NCBI RefSeq assembly: GCF_014650815.1
Contig: NZ_BMVR01000017.1
Location: 1-64,000 of the forward strand
Length of the DNA: 64,000 bases
DNA from: Streptomyces flavofungini
GTDB lineage: Bacteria > Actinomycetota > Actinomycetes > Streptomycetales > Streptomycetaceae
Direction: 5' to 3'
Shown one piece after another: positions 1 through 7,422 of the stretch; position 1 is the stretch's first letter; each line of letters opens with the position of its first letter. A model generated the notes under the pieces. It was not told the origin of the DNA. It made no database searches and saw only the letters and a list, made by a program, of their open reading frames with translations. The position numbers and the translations under genes were made by a program.

Positions 1-382
1 GCGCGGTCGGCGTGGGTTCCTGGGACGGGGTGCCTCTGAACGTGTCCAGGAGGCGGAAGAACTCGTCGACCGGCGTGGAGTCGGCGGGTGTGCGGCGTTC
101 GATCTCCGCCGCCCAGGTGAGCGAGCTGGCTGTGCCGTAGTGCTCGTGGAGCCAGTCGGTGAAGTCTGCCTCGGGCCAGAAAGGGAAGGGTTCGTCGCGG
201 GAGTGCACGGCGAGGGCCACGCGGTAGCCGGTGAGGATGGACTGCAGGTGCTGCAGCGAGCCGGCCGGTAGCCACATGCCGGGCCGCAGGCGGATCTGCT
301 CCAGGAAGTCGTACACGTCGGAGCAGTCCTGGAAGTGCTTGACGGCGTTCGCGGTGTTGACGGTGGTGTCGTCGGTCGGCAT
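1..382 (-). CDS. Hypothetical protein with RPGMWL motif (partial, 3' end outside window)
   Basis: The ATG is at 382-380 and the frame is open to the window edge, so about 127 N-terminal residues are seen and the C-terminus is missing. The visible part is soluble, with no signal peptide or membrane segment. It has a conserved-looking IRLRPGMWLP stretch followed by LQHLQSILTGYRVAL. Small proteins with an RPGMYLG-type motif followed by a helix ending in GY occur next to toxin and immunity genes in many bacteria, but I cannot name a family. It is divergent from an Imm49-type gene, which would fit an immunity or anti-toxin role. That role is inference only. Start choice and coding strand are well supported by third-position GC. 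Confidence 0.6.
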   Translation of the reverse strand, partial: MPTDDTTVNTANAVKHFQDCSDVYDFLEQIRLRPGMWLPAGSLQHLQSILTGYRVALAVHSRDEPFPFWPEADFTDWLHEHYGTASSLTWAAEIERRTPADSTPVDEFFRLLDTFRGTPSQEPTPTA

Positions 383-483
383 GGGGGCAGCCTACGGATC
401 ACGTAACCGGAGGAATCGCACCAGTCCCGCTCCGCCTCCCTCTCCCTGGAGGATGCCTCCGTAGCCTTGACCGGCCAAGACGC

Positions 484-500
484 CATCGCCAACGGCGATG
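484..500. promoter_or_regulatory. Short hairpin in the divergent intergenic region
   Basis: CATCGCC and GGCGATG form a perfect 7-bp stem with a three-base loop in the 178-bp gap between the two divergent genes. It lies about 60 bases before the GTG of the Imm49-like gene. A TTGACC box sits just upstream (about 467-472). It could be a leader hairpin or an operator. Nothing else recognisable was found in 383-560. Confidence 0.3.
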
Positions 501-560
501 TCAGAGCCCGCTGATAGCGTTCCGCGTCCGACCTGAAGATCATGGGAGAGGACGCAAGCC

Positions 561-1532
561 GTGCAGGAAGTGACACGCCACGAGGTCAGGGAAGAGCACA
601 TCGCCCAGGCGCTCGACGACATCACCGGGCGGACCCGGGGGCGGTGGCACTGGATGCGCTACGACGATCCGTCCCCCAGGAAGATGCGGGAGATGGGGGA
701 GGAACTCCTGGAGCACGTCGCGGCCCGCACCGTGGCGGGCGGACCACTCGACGAGACCTCGCGCACGGCGCTGCGGACCGCCGCGGAATGTGCCCTGGGG
801 GAGTTGAGCGTCGGCTGTTTCCCCGGCGGTGACCAGGAGATCCTCTTTCCGCTCATCAATGAGGAACTGACCAGCGAGGACATCGCGTTCGGTGACGTCG
901 TCGCGTTCAGCAAGGGGTCCGAGCAGGCCCCCTCGGCCCGTACCTGGCTCGACACCTTCGCCGTGTGTGTCGTCAGCGGGGTCGTGTGGGACTGGCAGCG
1001 GGTGATCGGCCTGCTGCTGCGGAGCGATTACGCGCCCGCGATCCGTGACGGGGTGCCGTACTCGACGCTCACCTCGACGTCGGACCGGCCGGATCTCGCC
1101 GCGATGGACGCACTGTGCGGCTACCTGACCCGGTCGCAGGGGCACCTCCCGCGCGACTGGCCCACCGTGCCCCTGTGCAAGCCGGACGCCGACGAGCGCA
1201 CCGAGGCGGCCCGGCAGTTGGACGGAGCCGGCGCTCTCGCACCGGACCACCGTCTCCTTCGGGTTCTCCTCGACGATGACCAGCCCGCCTTCGAACAGGC
1301 CCTCGTGGCCCGGCTCGTCGAGCACCGGGAGAGCGTGGGGGCCGACCCCGCACCGAAGACCCTGCTGCCGCTCGGGGCTCTGGTGCTCGCCGCCCTCGCC
1401 GTGCAGGCGCACGGGTGGGAGCTGCGCGTCCGGTCCGGCTACCTGCCGGACGACCTTGTGGGTTCCCCGCAGGCCATGCGGCTCGCGGCGGACGGCCAGG
1501 CGAACAACCTGGGTGGCTGGGCCGCGAAGTAG
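561..1532 (+). CDS. Imm49 family immunity protein
   Basis: This is a 323-residue cytoplasmic protein. The C-terminal half carries features I associate with actinobacterial Imm49 proteins: a W-x-x-x-F helix near residue 130, a FEQAL...LVEHRES helix, then TLLPLGALVLAALAV and a closing GYLPDDL motif. Imm49 proteins are thought to neutralise polymorphic-toxin effectors delivered between bacteria. Here no toxin gene is visible, so it looks like an orphan immunity gene of the kind Streptomyces often collects. The GTG start at 561 has a GGGAGAGG ribosome site ending about 9 bases upstream. The length is somewhat above what I remember as usual for the family. A substrate or partner cannot be assigned from this window. 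Confidence 0.7.
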   Translation: MQEVTRHEVREEHIAQALDDITGRTRGRWHWMRYDDPSPRKMREMGEELLEHVAARTVAGGPLDETSRTALRTAAECALGELSVGCFPGGDQEILFPLINEELTSEDIAFGDVVAFSKGSEQAPSARTWLDTFAVCVVSGVVWDWQRVIGLLLRSDYAPAIRDGVPYSTLTSTSDRPDLAAMDALCGYLTRSQGHLPRDWPTVPLCKPDADERTEAARQLDGAGALAPDHRLLRVLLDDDQPAFEQALVARLVEHRESVGADPAPKTLLPLGALVLAALAVQAHGWELRVRSGYLPDDLVGSPQAMRLAADGQANNLGGWAAK

Positions 1533-1623
1533 TCCGTGCGGGTGTGTGGGCGAGTGCCCCCGCGCGCCCGTACGCGGAACGCATTCTTACCTGTTCTTGT
1601 CATTGCTTTGCCGCCCCTCTGAA

Positions 1624-1648
1624 GTGACCAGGCCAAGGTCGTGGTCAC
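1624..1648. promoter_or_regulatory. Inverted repeat before the peptidase gene
   Basis: GTGACCA and TGGTCAC are separated by 11 bases and lie directly before the GAGAGGAG ribosome site (1651-1658). The repeat could be an operator or a leader stem affecting translation. No regulator can be assigned. Confidence 0.3.
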
Positions 1649-1663
1649 AGGAGAGGAGCAACG

Positions 1664-3241
1664 ATGACCAACCAGAACACGGTGCGGCGGACGGTACTGG
1701 CGGCGAGCATGATGGCGGTGCTGGCCTCGGCGACACCCACGGCCTCGGCGACACCCACGGCGGTGGCACCCACGGCGGCGGCCGCACCCACGGCGCTGGC
1801 CGCGCCGCCCCAGCGAGGCAGCGGCCCGAAGTGGTGCCCCACCGTGGACGACCACCGCGTGGACTGCGGTGCGATCACCCGTCCGCTCGTCGCCGGGAAG
1901 CCGAAGCTCGGCACGATCGATGTGAGTTACGCGGTCGTACGACACCGGGGCCCGGGCGCGGCCAAGGGAACCGTCGCCGTGAACCCGGGCGGCCCCGGGG
2001 AGGTCGCCATCGACCGCGCCCCCGAGTTCGCCGCCGGTCTGGACGCCGTCCTCAAGGACCACGACGTCCTGCTCGTCGACCCGCGGGGCACCGGCAGGTC
2101 CGAGCGCATCCCGTGCGGGGTGACCGACGTCGAGTACCGCTTCGGGTCGAGAAAGCAGCAGCGCGACGCCGTCACCCGCTGCGCCCGCAACCTCGGCCCC
2201 AAGGCGCAGGGCTACACCACGGCGGCCACCGCGGACGACATCGACGCCGTCCGAGCCCGGCTCGGCGCGAAGAAGCTCACGCTGTACGGGCTGTCCTACG
2301 GCACGTACTTGATGCCGGTGTACGCGAGCCGGCACCCCGAGCGCGTGCGGTCCATCGTGCTGTCCGGGGCGTACCCCCTCGGCTTCGACCCGCTCGTCCG
2401 CCCCAGCGCGCAAGCCGTGTCGCTGGCTCTGCGCCGGATCTGCGACCGCTCCGTCCCGGCGGCCTGCGACGGCCAAAAGGCTGTGCGGGACCTGCGCACC
2501 ACGGCGGAACGGCTGCGCGACCGGCCCCTGGACGTGCCGTTCGAGGCGGCCGGGGCCAAGCGTCGACTGCGCTTCACGGAGGGCCAACTCGCCAATCTGC
2601 TCTTCGAGGCGGCCAGTCGCGGAGCGGGCGCCGTCCCCGGCGAGCCGTCGCTGCTCGGCAGCGTGCCGCACGCCCTGCACCGCTTCGTCCAGGGCGACAC
2701 CGCGCCGCTGCGGCGCCTGATCCGGGAGGAGGCCTCGTCGGCCACCACGGAGGACCAGGCACCGTACGCGGCGGTGGTCTGCAACGACTACCGCAAGGCG
2801 TGGTCGACGCAGGCGTCGACGGCCCAGCGGTGGCGCCAGTACCGTGCCGCCCTCGCGGCCACGAAGCCCGGCGAGCACGGGGCGTTCAGCGCCAAGGGGT
2901 TCACCGAGGGGCCGACGGACGGCGGTGACGTGTGCATCGGCTGGCCCCGCGCCACCACCGCGAGCCCGCAGCCCACCCGGCCCAGGATGCCGGACGTACC
3001 CGTCCTGGTGCTCTCCGGCGACCTCGACGCCAACACCCCCGACGCCAACGGCCGGGCGGCCGGGCGCCAGTTCGGCCACAGCACGTTCTTCTCGGTCCGC
3101 AACGTGGGACACGTGCCCGAGCTGGAACAGAGCGGCTGCGTCACGGGTGTCACCGCCCGCTTCATCCGGACCGGCACTCCCGGCGACACCGCCTGCCTGC
3201 AGAGCCTCCCGCCGATCGCCGTCGCCCCCGTGCGCCGCTGA
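1664..3241 (+). CDS. Secreted alpha/beta hydrolase, tripeptidyl aminopeptidase (Tap/SlpD) type
   Basis: This 525-residue protein has an N-terminal signal peptide of about 45 residues. The signal peptide contains a repeated ATPTASATPT segment, caused by an 18-bp tandem duplication in the DNA around 1727-1762. The alpha/beta-hydrolase domain shows the NPGGPGE oxyanion-type loop, the nucleophile elbow GLSYGTY, an acid in LSGDLDANTP and the histidine in VGHVPELE. The last third corresponds to the TAP-like C-terminal domain. Homologues release N-terminal tripeptides or process secreted proteins outside the cell. ATG 1664 has a strong GAGAGGAG site. The gene lies 46 bases before a response-regulator gene on the same strand and may be cotranscribed with it. 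The exact peptide specificity is unknown. Confidence 0.88.
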   Translation: MTNQNTVRRTVLAASMMAVLASATPTASATPTAVAPTAAAAPTALAAPPQRGSGPKWCPTVDDHRVDCGAITRPLVAGKPKLGTIDVSYAVVRHRGPGAAKGTVAVNPGGPGEVAIDRAPEFAAGLDAVLKDHDVLLVDPRGTGRSERIPCGVTDVEYRFGSRKQQRDAVTRCARNLGPKAQGYTTAATADDIDAVRARLGAKKLTLYGLSYGTYLMPVYASRHPERVRSIVLSGAYPLGFDPLVRPSAQAVSLALRRICDRSVPAACDGQKAVRDLRTTAERLRDRPLDVPFEAAGAKRRLRFTEGQLANLLFEAASRGAGAVPGEPSLLGSVPHALHRFVQGDTAPLRRLIREEASSATTEDQAPYAAVVCNDYRKAWSTQASTAQRWRQYRAALAATKPGEHGAFSAKGFTEGPTDGGDVCIGWPRATTASPQPTRPRMPDVPVLVLSGDLDANTPDANGRAAGRQFGHSTFFSVRNVGHVPELEQSGCVTGVTARFIRTGTPGDTACLQSLPPIAVAPVRR

Positions 3242-3287
3242 CGGGGCCACTGCCATGACCAGGCCCGCCACCAGCGAAGATGTCCCC

Positions 3288-3986
3288 ATGACGAACGCTG
3301 TCGAGACCCACCGCACCGTGCTGGTCGTCGAGGACGACCCGGGAGTGCGCAGCACCCTGGAGCAGTTGCTCCGCTTCGAGGGCTACCACGTGCTCGTGGC
3401 CGCTGACGGGTTCGGCGCGCTCAGCCTGCTGGAGGAGCGGCGGCCGGATCTCGCGATGGTGGACGTGGTCATGCCGGGCCTGGACGGACTGGAACTGTGC
3501 CGGATGCTCCGCAGGCGCGGCGAGCGCCTGCCCATCCTCGTGCTCACCGCCCGCCACCAGATCGGCGACCGCGTCGCCGGTCTGGACGCCGGGGCCGACG
3601 ACTACCTGGCCAAGCCCTTCGCCACCGAGGAACTCCTCGCGCGCATACGGGCGTTGCTGCGCCGCACCGACCCACCCGCGGACGCTGGCCTGCTGCGGGT
3701 CGCCGACCTCACGCTGGACCCCACCGCCCGCCGGGCCGAGCGCGGTCCGCAGCCGCTGGACCTCACCAAGACCGAGTTCGACGTACTGGAACTGCTGCTG
3801 CGGCACCAGGGAGCCGTCCTCACCCGCACCCAGATCTACGAGCGCATCTGGGGCTACGACCTCGACACCTCCTCGCGCTCCCTCGACGTGTACATCGGCT
3901 ACCTGCGGCGCAAGACCGAACAGGACGGCGGCCCCCGCCTGATCCAGACCGTGCGCAACGTCGGCTACACCGTCAGGCCCGCCTGA
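3288..3986 (+). CDS. OmpR/PhoB-family response regulator (MprA-like)
   Basis: The protein has 232 residues. The receiver domain (1-120) has acidic residues in VVEDD, the phosphoacceptor Asp59 in AMVDVVMPG and the conserved Lys in DYLAKPF. It is followed by a winged-helix DNA-binding domain (about 135-230) with TKTEFDVLELLL and the wing ending in VRNVGYTV. It should bind DNA as a dimer when phosphorylated by the kinase encoded next. I chose ATG 3288; an in-frame ATG at 3255 would add 11 residues that are not part of the fold. The stop codon overlaps the kinase ATG (TGATG), so the two are translationally coupled. The resemblance to MprA/CseB-like regulators suggests an envelope-stress role, but the target genes are unknown. 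Confidence 0.93.
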   Translation: MTNAVETHRTVLVVEDDPGVRSTLEQLLRFEGYHVLVAADGFGALSLLEERRPDLAMVDVVMPGLDGLELCRMLRRRGERLPILVLTARHQIGDRVAGLDAGADDYLAKPFATEELLARIRALLRRTDPPADAGLLRVADLTLDPTARRAERGPQPLDLTKTEFDVLELLLRHQGAVLTRTQIYERIWGYDLDTSSRSLDVYIGYLRRKTEQDGGPRLIQTVRNVGYTVRPA

Positions 3987-5368
3987 TGCTGCGCACGAAG
4001 ATCACGGTGCTGGTCATCGCGGCCGCCGCCCTCGCCATCGCCGTCACGGCGTTCGCCTCCTTCCGCAACGTGAGCGACGTCGTCGCCGACGAACTCGAAC
4101 GCGGCCTCGAGGACCGCGCCGACACGGCCGTCACCCTGCTCGCCGCCGACCGCACCCCGCCGCCGAGGCCCGACATGACCGAGCAGATCCTGTCCCCGCG
4201 GGGCACCGTGCGGCCGCTGGCGCCGGGGCGTGCGGCGCTGCCCGTCGCACCCGCGGACCGCCGCGTCGCCCGGACGGGGAAGGGCAGCAGCCGCCAGGAC
4301 GTCGTGGTCTCCGGCACCGAGTACGGGATCCTCACCCTGCCCCTTCCCGACGGCGGCGCGGTCATGGTCGGCCAGAGCTACCGCGACGCCGTGCGCCTCG
4401 AACGCGACTTCCTGTGGCGTATCTCCTGGACCACGGCCGCCGCGACCGGCCTCTCCGCGCTGCTCGGCTGGCTCGCCGTCGGCCGGATCCTGCGCCCGGT
4501 GCGCCGCCTGGTCCGTACGACCCGGCGCATCACCAGCACCCAGGACCTCTCCACCCCGCTGCCGCCCGCGGGAAAGGACGAGATCGGCCAGCTCAGCCTC
4601 AGCTTCGACACCATGCTGAGCGCCCTGCGTCGCTCCCGCAGCAAGGAGCAGGAACTGGTCCACAACGCCAGCCACGAACTGCGCACCCCCCTCACCTCGG
4701 TGCGCGGCAGCGCCGAACTCCTGCAACGGGCCCGCGGCCGACTCGACCCCAAGGACGAGGAGAAGATCCTCGCCACCCTGGTCACCGAGGCGGTCGCCCT
4801 CGACGACCTCGTACGGGAACTGGTCGAACTGGCCACCGACCGCTACACCGAGGACGACCCCACGAGCATCGACCTGCCGACCCTGGCCGAGGACAGCGCG
4901 CGCCGCCACAGCCTGCGCACCGGACGCGCCATCTCCGTCACCACCACCCGGCCGACCCCGGTGCACGCCCGCACCCGTGCCCTGCAGCGCTGTGTCGACA
5001 ACCTCCTCAACAACGCCGTCAAGTTCAGCCCGCCGGACACCCCCATCACCCTCCACGTCGATGGCTGCCAACTGTCCGTACGCGACCAGGGCCCCGGCAT
5101 CCCGCCGGACGAACGGCAGGCCGTCTTCGACCGCTTCCACCGTGGCCCCGGCACCCAGGCCACGCCGGGGTCCGGGCTCGGCCTGGCGATCGTCCACGAT
5201 CTCGTCGAGGCGGAGAACGGGACCGTGTTCGCGGCCGAAGCGGCGGGAGGCGGCGCGGAGGTCGGCTTCCGGCTGCCGCCGCACACCGGGCCCGACGACA
5301 ACGCCGCCGCCCCCGCGCGGGAGGACGGCGGCAGGCCTGCCCCCGCGATCACGGATCGGCTCAACTGA
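3986..5368 (+). CDS. HAMP-containing sensor histidine kinase (MprB-like)
   Basis: This is a 460-residue membrane kinase. It has TM1 at about residues 5-25, an extracytoplasmic sensor region of roughly 120 residues, TM2 near 150, HAMP, a HisKA dimerisation helix with the phosphorylatable His in HNASHELRTPLTS, and a HATPase domain. The ATPase domain carries the N box (NLLNNAVKFS), G1 (DQGPGIP), F box (FDRFHRG) and G2 (GSGLGLAI). It phosphorylates the response regulator encoded immediately upstream, whose stop codon overlaps this ATG. The 3' end overlaps the stop of the convergent VanX-like gene by 8 bp. The extracellular sensor segment is rich in R/P and has no named domain, so the signal is unknown. 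All catalytic motifs are intact. Confidence 0.93.
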   Translation: MLRTKITVLVIAAAALAIAVTAFASFRNVSDVVADELERGLEDRADTAVTLLAADRTPPPRPDMTEQILSPRGTVRPLAPGRAALPVAPADRRVARTGKGSSRQDVVVSGTEYGILTLPLPDGGAVMVGQSYRDAVRLERDFLWRISWTTAAATGLSALLGWLAVGRILRPVRRLVRTTRRITSTQDLSTPLPPAGKDEIGQLSLSFDTMLSALRRSRSKEQELVHNASHELRTPLTSVRGSAELLQRARGRLDPKDEEKILATLVTEAVALDDLVRELVELATDRYTEDDPTSIDLPTLAEDSARRHSLRTGRAISVTTTRPTPVHARTRALQRCVDNLLNNAVKFSPPDTPITLHVDGCQLSVRDQGPGIPPDERQAVFDRFHRGPGTQATPGSGLGLAIVHDLVEAENGTVFAAEAAGGGAEVGFRLPPHTGPDDNAAAPAREDGGRPAPAITDRLN

Positions 5369-6056
5369 CCGTCGGCTGCCCGTCCTTCGGTGCCGCCGAG
5401 CCGCCGGGCAGTTCCCGCGGCCCGTAGGGGGCGTGCTCCGCCCCGGTGGCCAGGGCCCAGTAGCGGTCGCCGTACGACCAGTGCCACCACTCGGTCGGGT
5501 AGTTCACCAGGCCCGCGGCCGACAGCGCCGTCCCCAGGATGCGGCGGTGCTCGCGGGCCTCGGCGGTGATGCTGTCGGCGCCGGTGTAGCAGGCGCCCGC
5601 GCTCTCCTCGGGGGAGGCGTTCATCGCGGTGCCCAGGTCCAGTTCGCGTCCGTCGGTGTCGGCCAGGGTCAGGTCCACGGCGGCGCCCGCACTGTGCGGG
5701 GCGATGTCGGGCGGGGAGACGTAGCGGCTCGCCGCCGCGTGGATCCGCTCGGCTGGCCACTCCGGGTGGAGCTTCGTCAGCTCCTCGGCGTACTCCTCGA
5801 AGTACGCGCGCTGCAACGACAGCGGGCGGTACCCCTCGACGAACAGCAGCCGCAGCCCGTCGGGCAGCAGCGTCTGGGCCTCCAGGAGCCGGTTGACGAC
5901 GCCTTCCCGCAGGTACACGAAGGCGTGCGCCGGGTCCCGCAGCCGGTCGTCGACCAGCAGGGCGGCTGCGCGACGCACGTCCGCCAGCGGTTCGCCGCAC
6001 TCCCGCACGGGGGTCGAGGTGACCTTCGGATCGGACATCAGGATGATCTCGCTCAT
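5361..6056 (-). CDS. D-alanyl-D-alanine dipeptidase (VanX/DdpX, M15D)
   Basis: This 231-residue Zn-dipeptidase without a signal peptide should hydrolyse D-Ala-D-Ala in the cytoplasm. Every VanX hallmark is visible: Arg77 in EGYRPL, zinc ligands His121 and Asp128 in HSAGAAVD, catalytic Glu189 and ligand His192 in EWWHWS. The spacings match VanX (H-x6-D, E-x2-H). In glycopeptide resistance VanX removes normal precursor ends; stand-alone homologues recycle cell-wall dipeptides. No vanH or vanA ligase is adjacent, so recycling is the more likely job. I used ATG 6056 because AGGAGA lies about 10 bases upstream; a longer frame to 6179 has no comparable site. It is convergent with the sensor kinase and divergent from the aldo/keto reductase. 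Confidence 0.92.
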   Translation of the reverse strand: MSEIILMSDPKVTSTPVRECGEPLADVRRAAALLVDDRLRDPAHAFVYLREGVVNRLLEAQTLLPDGLRLLFVEGYRPLSLQRAYFEEYAEELTKLHPEWPAERIHAAASRYVSPPDIAPHSAGAAVDLTLADTDGRELDLGTAMNASPEESAGACYTGADSITAEAREHRRILGTALSAAGLVNYPTEWWHWSYGDRYWALATGAEHAPYGPRELPGGSAAPKDGQPTVS

Positions 6057-6140
6057 GGCGAGATCATCTCCTGGGCCACGGCTGCGCCGGGAGTCGGCTC
6101 CTCGGTCGGAGTCCCGGCCCGGGACAGCCGGGAGCAGCGC

Positions 6141-6171
6141 TTGCCTTGGAGCGCGCTCCACCTCGTAGAGT
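6141..6171 (+). promoter_or_regulatory. MerR-type promoter with long spacer and palindromic operator
   Basis: A TTGCCT box (6141-6146) and a TAGAGT box (6166-6171) are separated by 19 bp instead of 17. The spacer contains the perfect 14-bp palindrome TGGAGCGCGCTCCA (6147-6160). An over-long spacer carrying a dyad is the signature of MerR-family activation. It faces the aldo/keto reductase, whose ATG lies 65 bases beyond the -10 box. No merR gene is in the window. Confidence 0.65.
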
Positions 6172-6235
6172 CGCCGCACTCACGGGACCACGAGGACCCG
6201 GAGGACTCAGAGGACCAACGGCCAAGGAGAGTCGC

Positions 6236-7285
6236 ATGCGCCACCGCGTTCTGGGCGGGACCGGCATCGAGGTCAGCCCCTACTGCCTCGGCACGATGAT
6301 GTTCGGTGCCGTCGGCAACACCGACCACGACGAGTGCGCCCGGATCATCCACGCCGCGCTGGACGAGGGCATCAACTTCGTCGACACCGCCGACATGTAC
6401 TCGGCCGGGGAGTCGGAGACGATCGTCGGCAAGGCGCTGAAGGGCCGCCGCGACGACGTGGTGCTCGCGACCAAGGTCCACTTCCCGATGGGGGAGGGGC
6501 CCAACCGGGGCGGGAACTCGCGGCGTTGGATCGTCCGGGAGGTGGAGGACAGCCTGCGGCGCCTGGGGACGGACTGGATCGACCTGTACCAGGTGCACCG
6601 GCCGGACCACACGACCGACATCGAGGAGACGCTGTCCGCGCTGACCGACCTGGTGCGCCAGGGCAAGATCAGGGCGTTCGGCTGCTCTACGTTCCCGGCG
6701 GACGACATCGTCGAGGCGTACCACGTCGCCGACCGCCGGGGTCTCCAGCGGTTCCGCACCGAGCAGCCGCCCTACTCGCTGCTCGCCCGGGGGATCGAGA
6801 AGCAGGTCCTGCCGGTGGCGCGGCGCCTCGGCATGGGCGTGCTGACCTGGAGCCCGCTGGCCTCGGGCTTCCTCACCGGCCGCTACCGCAAGGGCCGGGC
6901 CCTCGACCTGAGCAGCGGCCGCCCCACCCTGAACCCCGACCGCTTCGATCCGTCGGCGCCGCGCACCGCCGCGAAGCTGGACGTCGTCGAGCAGTTGGTG
7001 GCGGTGGCCGACGACGTGGGCTGTTCGCTGCCGGAGCTGGCGATCGCCTTCCCGCTCGCGCACCCCGCCGTCACCTCGGTGATCATCGGCCCGCGCACGA
7101 TGGAGCAGCTGCGGAACACGCTCAAGGGCGCCGCTGTGGCCCTGGACGACGCCGCGCTCGACCGGATCGACGCGATCGTGCCGCCCGGTACCGACGTCTA
7201 TCCTCCGGACGGCGCGTGGACGGCGCCGTCGCTCACCACGCCGTCGCTCCGGCGCCGCGCGGCCGGGTCCAGGTCCGCGGCCTGA
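6236..7285 (+). CDS. Aldo/keto reductase
   Basis: The gene encodes a 349-residue NADPH-dependent oxidoreductase with a TIM-barrel fold. The catalytic tetrad can be read: Asp and Tyr in FVDTADMYSAGESE, Lys in LATKVHFP and His in LYQVHRPD. The C-terminal cofactor motif SVIIGPRTMEQL is also present. Members of this AKR subgroup reduce aldehydes, ketones or quinone-like compounds and are often induced by toxic electrophiles. The MerR-type promoter in front fits stress induction. ATG 6236 follows AAGGAGA at 6224-6230. The gene is monocistronic by spacing: a 137-bp region with tandem repeats separates it from the next gene. The physiological substrate is not predictable. Confidence 0.92.
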   Translation: MRHRVLGGTGIEVSPYCLGTMMFGAVGNTDHDECARIIHAALDEGINFVDTADMYSAGESETIVGKALKGRRDDVVLATKVHFPMGEGPNRGGNSRRWIVREVEDSLRRLGTDWIDLYQVHRPDHTTDIEETLSALTDLVRQGKIRAFGCSTFPADDIVEAYHVADRRGLQRFRTEQPPYSLLARGIEKQVLPVARRLGMGVLTWSPLASGFLTGRYRKGRALDLSSGRPTLNPDRFDPSAPRTAAKLDVVEQLVAVADDVGCSLPELAIAFPLAHPAVTSVIIGPRTMEQLRNTLKGAAVALDDAALDRIDAIVPPGTDVYPPDGAWTAPSLTTPSLRRRAAGSRSAA

Positions 7286-7323
7286 GGGAGCGGTGGGGCG
7301 GGCAGGGGAGAAACCAGGGGAAG

Positions 7324-7404
7324 AAGGTCGGGGTGCGGGACCAGGGTAGGAAGGTCGGGGTACGGGACAAGGGTAGGAAGGTCGGGGTGCGGGAGCAGGG
7401 CGAG
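7324..7404. repeat. Three tandem 27-bp repeats
   Basis: Copies lie at 7324-7350, 7351-7377 and 7378-7404. The unit begins AAGGTCGGGGTGCGGGA and ends CAGGGTAGG, with a few substitutions between copies. The array fills most of the 137-bp gap between the aldo/keto reductase and the beta-propeller gene and ends 18 bases before the GTG start. The unit is purine-rich on this strand and has no inverted symmetry, so it does not look like a terminator. Confidence 0.85.
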
Positions 7405-7422
7405 AGGACGAGGTGAGGGACT

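Noticed and set aside
3255..6056. vanRSX glycopeptide-resistance cluster
   Set aside because: The regulator and kinase look like the MprAB/CseBC type, the dipeptidase is on the opposite strand, and vanH, vanA, vanJ and vanK are missing.
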